Assembly (NCBI GenBank): GCA_024641985.1
Contig: JAHEBZ010000002.1
Location: forward strand, 186,001 to 250,000
DNA from: Rhodoluna sp.
GTDB lineage: Bacteria > Actinomycetota > Actinomycetes > Actinomycetales > Microbacteriaceae
DNA: 64,000 nucleotides
Reading direction: 5' to 3'
Positions 58,392 through 64,000 of this stretch are shown here, in pieces. Each line of letters opens with the position of its first letter. The first letter of the stretch is position 1. Both the position numbers and the translations under genes were made by a program. The notes under the pieces were generated by a model. That model worked only from the letters and a program-made list of their open reading frames with translations, searched no databases and was not told the DNA's origin.

Positions 58392-59345
58392 ATGACTTTG
58401 CATAATGCCAATGGGCCGGCCATCGATATTTTGGCCGCAACCGTTGCTGCAACGGCTGCCTGTTGGGTGCACGTTGGCAAAGGCGACAAGTTAAAAGTTG
58501 ACCGCGTTGCCGTGGATGCCATGAGGCAGTCGCTAGTGGGTGCCGATTTTGGGGGCATCGTGGTTATCGGCGAAGGCGAAAAAGATGATGCGCCCATGCT
58601 CTTCAACGGTGAATTGATTGGCCAAGATCAAGCCATCGAATGGGATATTGCCGTTGACCCGGTTGACGGCACGGCTTTGGCTGCTGCCGGAGTTGATGGT
58701 GCGGTTGCCGTGATGGCCGCGGCGCGGCGCGGTGCAATGCTCGAATCTTCAGAGGTTTATTACATGAAGAAGATCATCGCGGGGCCTGCTGGCAGGGGAG
58801 TGCTTGACATTGATGCAAGCGCGGCAGTAAACATTGAAGCACTTGCTGCTGCCCTAGATAAGCCAGTTACAGATCTTCGAGTTGCGGTTATCAATAAAGC
58901 CAGAAATTTTGAGTTGATTGCCCAGGTCGAAGCGTGCGGTGCAACCTGGGTGCGCTTTGATGAAGGCGATATTGCCATGGCGGTGGCTGCTGCCACCGCG
59001 GGCAGCGGGGTTGATTTGCTTCTTGGCGTTGGTGGCTCACCCGAGGGTGTGGTTGCGGCTGTGGCTGTTCAAGTGCTTGGCGGTTTTATGCAGGCGCGGT
59101 TTGCGCCACAAACACCCGATCAAATCGAGCGTGCTTTGCTGGCTAACTATGACCTCGAGCAAAAATTTGAACTTAATGATCTGGTTTCGGGCGACAGCTT
59201 TGTTTTCGTTTTGACGGGCATAACCGATGGAGTGCTAACAAGGGGAGTGCGCGAATTTGACGAACACCTCGAGATTCAAAGTTTTATTCTCGACAGCAAG
59301 TTGGGAGAAGCGTTAATTGCAGAAATGAATGTGCCCCGCTACTAG
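58392..59345 (+). CDS. glpX: Fructose-1,6-bisphosphatase class II
   Basis: This gluconeogenic phosphatase of the GlpX type (Li+-sensitive phosphatase fold) has 317 residues. It has VVIGEGEKDDAPMLFNGE (metal-binding Glu/Asp) and the signature DIAVDPVDGTALAA (about 89-102), then LLGVGGSPEGVVAAVAV and ITDGVLTRGVREF. I use the ATG at 58392, with AAAGG 5 bases upstream; an upstream ATG at 58338 would add 18 residues that do not look like the family. TATGAT near 58336 is a possible -10. A terminator overlaps the stop codon. Confidence 0.94.
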   Translation: MTLHNANGPAIDILAATVAATAACWVHVGKGDKLKVDRVAVDAMRQSLVGADFGGIVVIGEGEKDDAPMLFNGELIGQDQAIEWDIAVDPVDGTALAAAGVDGAVAVMAAARRGAMLESSEVYYMKKIIAGPAGRGVLDIDASAAVNIEALAAALDKPVTDLRVAVINKARNFELIAQVEACGATWVRFDEGDIAMAVAAATAGSGVDLLLGVGGSPEGVVAAVAVQVLGGFMQARFAPQTPDQIERALLANYDLEQKFELNDLVSGDSFVFVLTGITDGVLTRGVREFDEHLEIQSFILDSKLGEALIAEMNVPRY

Positions 59346-59360
59346 AGCGAGGCACATTTT
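59328..59360 (+). terminator. Intrinsic terminator overlapping the glpX stop codon
   Basis: AATGTGCC-CGCT at the end of glpX pairs with AGCG-GGCACATT after the stop (one mismatch), followed by TT. It works within the last coding bases. Confidence 0.75.
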
Positions 59361-59384
59361 GGTTCAAAATTAGCTGCAGGCCAA

Positions 59385-60410
59385 CTATGCAACCGCTGGT
59401 TCTTCTAGCAAAGCGGTGCGGTCTGGGCTGTCGGTCAAGATTGCAGCAGGCATGTGATCTAGGTTTTCAAGACCCGAGGTTGCCTGGGTTACTGCAACGG
59501 CTCCCCACTGCACAGCAGCCGAAACACCGTGAGGAACATCGAAGCCAACACCAAAGTGGTCGTCGCCTTCGGCTACGGGGTTGCTAACCACTGCCGACAA
59601 AAAGCCAGCCAAAGTTGCATCGCCGGCACCCACAGTGTTGATTACCTTTACCGGAGGGGTGCGAGCTGCCCAAGCGTGGTCTGCGGTAACCGCAATCATG
59701 CCGTCGGCGCCAAGGCTGGCCAAAACGCACTCGACACCGTGTGAACAAAGCTCGCGAGCTGCATCGATTACATCGCCGATGTTGTTGAGTGTGCGCCCAA
59801 CGGCCGATGCAAGTTCTTCGGCGTTTGGCTTCATGATGCTTGCGGCACCCTTGCGAGCCCAGTGCTGAAGCGGTTCGCCAGATGTGTCGAGTGCAACTCG
59901 AACGCCCATTTCTTTCATGGCGTCAAAAATTGGCTGAAGGTCTACATATTCGCCAGTTGTCTTGCAAACTGGAAGCGCGCCAGCAATAACGAGCCACTTG
60001 GCGCCGTTGTCGCGAACAGTTTTGATGGTTAGCTCAACCACTGCAGCCCAGTCTTCGGCGCTAAGCGGGCGTGGTGCCTCGTTAACCTTGGTGGTTGCTC
60101 CGTTGTGAATAACCATGGTGGTAGAAACTCGAAGTGTGCCATCAACCCAAAGAGGCACTAGCGTTTGGGCGTGACCAGTGCGCTCAAGAACTCCGGGGTC
60201 GGCGTTGCCAATCGGAATAACGCCAGGCGCATCGATGCCAGCCAGTTTCAAACCCTTGGTGACGTTAATGCCTTTGCCGGCAAGTTCTTCGGCCACGCCG
60301 TCGGCGCGGTTTACGCCGCCCTCGATGAGGTTGCTCACATAGTAGGTGCGGTCTAGCGTTGGTGCTGGCGTCAGGGTAACAATAGGCGCACCGTTACTTT
60401 GAACAGACAT
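59385..60410 (-). CDS. PfkB-family sugar kinase (1-phosphofructokinase-like)
   Basis: This 341-residue ribokinase-superfamily kinase has the N-terminal VTLTPAPTLDRTYYV, the AGKGINVTKGLKLAGI substrate loop (about 44-59) and the ATP/anion hole INTVGAGDATLAGFLSAV (about 261-278) with the catalytic Asp. The N-terminus and KGINV resemble FruK/LacC/PfkB-type enzymes acting on fructose-1-P, tagatose-6-P or fructose-6-P. It is near fbaA and glpX, which fits a fructose-phosphate substrate. GGAG precedes the ATG. Confidence 0.88.
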   Translation of the reverse strand: MSVQSNGAPIVTLTPAPTLDRTYYVSNLIEGGVNRADGVAEELAGKGINVTKGLKLAGIDAPGVIPIGNADPGVLERTGHAQTLVPLWVDGTLRVSTTMVIHNGATTKVNEAPRPLSAEDWAAVVELTIKTVRDNGAKWLVIAGALPVCKTTGEYVDLQPIFDAMKEMGVRVALDTSGEPLQHWARKGAASIMKPNAEELASAVGRTLNNIGDVIDAARELCSHGVECVLASLGADGMIAVTADHAWAARTPPVKVINTVGAGDATLAGFLSAVVSNPVAEGDDHFGVGFDVPHGVSAAVQWGAVAVTQATSGLENLDHMPAAILTDSPDRTALLEEPAVA

Positions 60411-60547
60411 GCAGACTCCTCGAATGCTTTGATGATTGCCGAATTTAAAAAATCCGGATTACTTCGGCTGCAAACACCTTTGTCGAGCGCTTCAAAAAGT
60501 ATACCGATTAGGCAGTCTGGAAAATGTTTCGAAGGTTGTCAAAACGA

Positions 60548-61762
60548 TTAAATATTTGTTTCCGGTTTTTCGCTTTCAACGGTCAATTCGCTGGCGGTAA
60601 GAGCCTGTGGCCCTGCTTCGATTTCTCGGGGAGTGACAATCTCTTCGGTTCCGAGTGCGTTTTCGTCTAGGTCGTTCAATTTTCGAGCTGTAACAAGAAC
60701 GCGGCTTTCGAGGCTCGAGGCAAATGTGTTGTAATCCTTGACGGTTGACATGATCGAGCGACCAAGTTTGTCGGCGTGGTTGGCAACAGTGCTGATGCGC
60801 TCATAGAGCTCTTTGCCTAGCTTGATCATGGCGCGAACCGAGGTTTCATCGGCGTTTTGGCGCCAGATGTAGTTGATGGTTTTTAGAACCGAGAACAGGC
60901 TTACGGGTGAGGCCAGGGCCACATTCTTTTTGAAGGCATATTCGAGCAAACCCGGGTCTGCATCTAGTGCCGCCGAAAGCAACGACTCGCTTGGCACGAA
61001 CGCGATTACAAAATCGGGGCTTGCGTTTAGGCCTGTCCAGTAGCCTTTGCTGCCTAGGGCATCGATGTGGCCCTTGACTGCTTTAACGTGATCTTCGAGA
61101 AGTTTTTTGCGGCGAGCAAGCTCTTCGCCGCTTGCAAGCTCAGAGATTGTCGAGGCCTCTTGGTATGAGTTGAACGGCACCTTTGAATCGATGGCCAGCG
61201 ATTTGCCGCCCGGCAGGTTGATAACCATGTCGGCGCGACCAGAACCGCCATCGGTTGAAATGGTTGCTTGCTCGTCAAAATCGGCGTGCTTAATTAAGCC
61301 AGCCAGCTCAACCAGTTTGCGCAATTGGGTTTCGCCCCACACGCCGCGAAGCGAGTTTGAAGACAATGCCTGCGATAGTGATTGGGCTTGCTTGCGAACA
61401 TTTTCGTTTGATTCGACAACGTTTTGAACCTGCTGCTGAATGCTCGAAAACTGTTTGGTGCGCTCTTCTTCGAGTTTGGCAACCGTGCTTTGCATTTGCT
61501 CTAGATGCAGCTTGACAGGGGCTAGTGCCTGCAGGAGTTTGTTTTCTTCGCGATCGCGTTCGTCACGTTCGTTTCGCTCGCGGGTTAATTGGGCAAGTTG
61601 GGTTGACAGACCGCTGATTGTTGCCTCGGCTGCGGCATTTTTAACTGCCAATTCTTGGCTCAAATTGCTATCAATTGCCTTTGGCTGTTTGGCCTTCGCG
61701 GCAAACCAACCCAAAGCTGCGCCAACAACTAAACCAACAGCCAGAAAAATATAAGACTCCAT
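60548..61762 (-). CDS. rmuC: DNA recombination protein RmuC
   Basis: This 404-residue protein limits inversions at short repeats in E. coli. It has an N-terminal membrane helix (about 5-20), a long coiled coil (about 35-120) and the RmuC core from about 125, with SLRGVWGETQLRKLVELAGL, IDSKVPFNSYQEAS and VIAFVPSESLLSAALD; the fold is a PD-(D/E)XK-like nuclease. AATACT six bases before its ATG may be a leaderless -10. It is divergent from the acyltransferase and stands in front of pfkB with a 137-bp gap. Confidence 0.94.
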   Translation of the reverse strand: MESYIFLAVGLVVGAALGWFAAKAKQPKAIDSNLSQELAVKNAAAEATISGLSTQLAQLTRERNERDERDREENKLLQALAPVKLHLEQMQSTVAKLEEERTKQFSSIQQQVQNVVESNENVRKQAQSLSQALSSNSLRGVWGETQLRKLVELAGLIKHADFDEQATISTDGGSGRADMVINLPGGKSLAIDSKVPFNSYQEASTISELASGEELARRKKLLEDHVKAVKGHIDALGSKGYWTGLNASPDFVIAFVPSESLLSAALDADPGLLEYAFKKNVALASPVSLFSVLKTINYIWRQNADETSVRAMIKLGKELYERISTVANHADKLGRSIMSTVKDYNTFASSLESRVLVTARKLNDLDENALGTEEIVTPREIEAGPQALTASELTVESEKPETNI

Positions 61763-61816
61763 GACCCGAGTATTTCATCCGGGTGCGACATTTATTGAAC
61801 GGTAAACTCATCGGTC

Positions 61817-63745
61817 GTGGGTGAATTGCAAAAAAACCGGGCAGACATTCAGGTCTTGCGGGCGCTCGCCGTGATGATGGTGGTGATTTTTCACCTATTT
61901 CCCAACCAACTTGCGGGCGGTTTCGCCGGCGTTGATGTCTTCTTCGTAATCTCCGGTTTCCTAATCAGTTCGAGTCTGTTGCGCGAACTGCAGCGCTCCG
62001 GTCGAATCCAATTATCAAAATTTTGGGCAAAGCGAATGCGCCGTTTGTTGCCTGCTGCGTTTCTGGTTATCGCCGCAACTTCGATAGTTGCCGCAATTTT
62101 TGTGCCACCCTTCACCCGGGCCGAGTTTATGAGCCATGGTGTGGCCAGCATTTTTTATTTCGAAAACTGGAGCCTGGCCTTAAGCTCGAGCGATTACTTC
62201 AGCGAGTCGAATGCATCGCCGTTTCAGCATTTTTGGTCGCTGGCGGTTGAAGAGCAGTTTTATCTGATTTGGCCGATGCTTTTGCTGATCGCGGCAGTGC
62301 TGGCCAAGCCGAACTTCAAGTTGGCCATCGGTGCACTCATTGCAACGGCCGGGTTAACCTCATTTGCCTTGGCTATTTTGCTCACCAACTTAGACCCGGG
62401 TGCTGCCTATTTCAACTCGTTTACAAGGGTTTGGCAGTTCGCGGTTGGTGCGGCAATTGCTCATTTTTGGTTGCTAAAACCACCTTCGATGCGTTTTGCA
62501 CCATTTCTAAGCATCGCCGGCCTAGCGCTAATCGCTGTTTCGGCCATTTGGTTCGATTCCGGTTCGCAATTTCCAGGGTTTAGTGCCGTTGTGCCAGTGG
62601 CTGGCACCGCCCTTGCCATATTCGCTGGCCTAAGCGGCTCGCCCACTTGGCTCGCCAGGTTCTATGAGTTCAAGCCGCTGCAATTCTTGGGTCAAATTAG
62701 CTACAGCCTCTATCTATGGCACTGGCCTGTAATTGTTTTAGCGCCATTTGTGCTCAACCGTGCAACTTCAAATATTGAAAAACCTGCTTTGCTGGCAATC
62801 GCCATTGGGTTGGCATGGGCAACCCAAAAGTTTGTCGAAGAACCGGCTCGAAACTCAACAATCTATCTGCGGGCCAAGCCGCGATTCACCATCATCACCG
62901 CGTTGGCGGCATCGGTGGCGCTAGGTCTTGGGGTTGGCGCAATCTCGGCAATGGGTCAAGCCACCTTGGCTACCAACCAAATTTCGCTCGACCAGGCCAA
63001 ACACGATTCGGCCGACCCTGGCTCTGAGTGCATGACAAAGGCCGAGCAAACCGAGGTTATTTGGTGCGATTTTGGCAATGCCAAATCAAACTACCGCGTG
63101 CTATTAATTGGCGATTCGCACGCAGCCACTCATCTGAGCGGGTTCAACGAATTGGCAACCAAAAACGATTGGGCACTAACCCTTGCCTATAAAGCCGGAT
63201 GTTCGTTCAGTTTGGTCGAGCGCAACGCGACAGCGCGAGGCACCTCGTGTGCCAAATGGAATCGGAACCTTCAAAGCCAACTGGCCAGCCAAAAACCATT
63301 CGATCTGGTGGTTACGGCAAACTTTGCAAATAACTTCTTGGCCGAGATTAAAGCCGAGAATTGGGCCGAAATCGCGGCGTCTGGCTATCGCGTCGCTTGG
63401 CAGCCGCTTATCGATCGCGGTGCCCAGGTTGTGGCTCTTCGGGATAACCCGCAGATGACCGAAGCGATGAAGGCTTGTTGGGATGCCGCAGTATCGGATG
63501 CTTCACAGTGCATCGGATCTAAAAATAAAATGCTTTACCCCGATGCATCGCAGGTTGCAGCCACAAATTTTGTGGGAGCCTTTGCCCTAGACCTAACCGA
63601 CCTCTATTGCACCGACCAAGCCTGCCCGGCTCAGCGCAACGGCGTATACATTTATCGAAATGCAGACCACATAGCGGCAACCTATTCAAAGGTGATCTCA
63701 GCCGAGCTTTATAACCGGCTTCAAAACCTGCTTAGTGGCGACTAG
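61817..63745 (+). CDS. OafA/OatA-type acyltransferase with SGNH domain
   Basis: This 642-residue membrane O-acyltransferase has an N-terminal acyltransferase-3 domain with about 10 membrane helices (to about 370); the catalytic His is in MVVIFHLFPNQLAGGFAGVDVFFVISGFLI. The extracytoplasmic C-terminal SGNH domain has LLIGDSHAATH (Ser about 434) and the closing Asp-x-x-His region RNADHIAATY (about 616). Such proteins acetylate cell-surface polysaccharides or peptidoglycan. It starts at GTG 61817, with TAAACT 8 bases upstream. Its last 48 bp overlap the converging exonuclease gene. Confidence 0.9.
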   Translation: MGELQKNRADIQVLRALAVMMVVIFHLFPNQLAGGFAGVDVFFVISGFLISSSLLRELQRSGRIQLSKFWAKRMRRLLPAAFLVIAATSIVAAIFVPPFTRAEFMSHGVASIFYFENWSLALSSSDYFSESNASPFQHFWSLAVEEQFYLIWPMLLLIAAVLAKPNFKLAIGALIATAGLTSFALAILLTNLDPGAAYFNSFTRVWQFAVGAAIAHFWLLKPPSMRFAPFLSIAGLALIAVSAIWFDSGSQFPGFSAVVPVAGTALAIFAGLSGSPTWLARFYEFKPLQFLGQISYSLYLWHWPVIVLAPFVLNRATSNIEKPALLAIAIGLAWATQKFVEEPARNSTIYLRAKPRFTIITALAASVALGLGVGAISAMGQATLATNQISLDQAKHDSADPGSECMTKAEQTEVIWCDFGNAKSNYRVLLIGDSHAATHLSGFNELATKNDWALTLAYKAGCSFSLVERNATARGTSCAKWNRNLQSQLASQKPFDLVVTANFANNFLAEIKAENWAEIAASGYRVAWQPLIDRGAQVVALRDNPQMTEAMKACWDAAVSDASQCIGSKNKMLYPDASQVAATNFVGAFALDLTDLYCTDQACPAQRNGVYIYRNADHIAATYSKVISAELYNRLQNLLSGD

Positions 63746-64000
63746 CAGTTCGTTTAGGTTGTCGGCGCCGTGCCGATTTGCTGCGTGAATGATGATTCGG
63801 GCGCAGGCGTCGCTGTCGGCTAGCGCATCGTGGTGATCAAACTCTTCGTGGCCAACCGCATAGGCCACCGCATTTAGTCGATAGCTATCGAGGTTGTAGG
63901 TTTTGCGCGAGATGGCAAGCGAGCACGCATAGCTCAGCTCTGGCAATGGCGCTTCAATTGCCGCCGCCGAGGCTCGCAGAACCCCCATGTCAAAGTGTGC
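63698..64000 (-). CDS. DnaQ-like 3'-5' exonuclease, N-terminus missing
   Basis: The reading frame is open to the right edge, so only the last 101 codons are present; the first visible residues AHFDMGVLRAS are motif II (Exo II) of a DEDDh exonuclease, not a start. The Exo III motif is HDALADSDACARI (His...Asp). Motif I (DxE) lies outside the window. Domain type resembles the DNA polymerase III epsilon or RNase T group; the role cannot be told. The 3' 48 bp overlap the acyltransferase gene. Confidence 0.85.
   Translation of the reverse strand, partial: AHFDMGVLRASAAAIEAPLPELSYACSLAISRKTYNLDSYRLNAVAYAVGHEEFDHHDALADSDACARIIIHAANRHGADNLNELLVATKQVLKPVIKLG

Overview
The window looks like a chromosome segment of a small, streamlined actinobacterium of the family Microbacteriaceae, most like the freshwater Luna-type lineages (Rhodoluna/Aquiluna). 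The evidence is the gene content and order: actinobacterial families (DUF3027, DUF2530, DUF4307, DUF4245, DUF501, Pmt, SepX/GlpR, an IdeR-type DtxR regulator, MTES_1575-type nuclease) sit in blocks also known from Mycobacterium and Microbacterium. GC content is moderate, intergenic gaps are tiny, and no gap between genes exceeds about 220 bp. The genus is an inference and no rRNA is present to confirm it. There is no CRISPR array, insertion sequence or complete mobile element.

Layout. 1-6.5 kb: a helicase-associated protein that runs off the left edge, a cold-shock protein coupled to DUF3027, serC-DUF2530 on the other strand, an iron-type DtxR regulator, an NlpC/P60 hydrolase, an HNH endonuclease and tRNA-Arg. 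6.6-12.2 kb: a 1226-residue SF1-helicase-like/nuclease protein whose ATPase motifs are degraded, then fmdB, 5-FCL, rimJ and a SepX-like divisome protein. 12.2-18.9 kb: a histone-like Lys/Ala repeat protein, two MFS transporters, a small oxidoreductase operon, and protein O-mannosyltransferase. 18.9-26 kb: rsmI-metG-tatD-rsmA-ispE-ABC-F, largely translationally coupled, then tRNA-Gln. 26-39.9 kb: glmU-prs-rplY-pth-mfd-mazG-DCC-DUF4287-hisS-eno-ftsB-DUF501-ndh. 39.9-45 kb: an unusual tRNA with a UAA anticodon and a duplicated 3' end, two pirins, lemA, htpX and ycaQ. 45-54 kb: ilvA, greA, DUF4307, trhA, uppS, phoH2, a lone prepilin peptidase, ZIP transporter, fumC and carbonic anhydrase. 54-64 kb: DUF4245-xseB-xseA, ispH, fbaA/glpX/pfkB sugar-phosphate genes, rmuC, a cell-surface acyltransferase, and a partial exonuclease at the right edge.

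How it works together. Most genes are housekeeping: translation (metG, hisS, rsmA, rsmI, rplY, pth, three tRNAs), envelope precursors (glmU, uppS, ispE, ispH, pmt, NlpC, ftsB, SepX), DNA repair (mfd, xseAB, ycaQ, rmuC, mazG), central carbon metabolism (eno, fbaA, glpX, fumC) and redox. Many promoters are of the leaderless actinobacterial type: a TAnnnT hexamer lies exactly six bases before an ATG or GTG in at least twelve genes.

The most interesting observations are the ATPase-dead-looking helicase/nuclease, a class I tRNA with anticodon UAA and encoded CCA next to a rearranged copy of its own 3' end, two genes (pth and a ZIP transporter) that seem to lack any ATG/GTG/TTG start, a 144-bp antisense overlap of two conserved genes, and a structured leader upstream of ribosomal protein L25.
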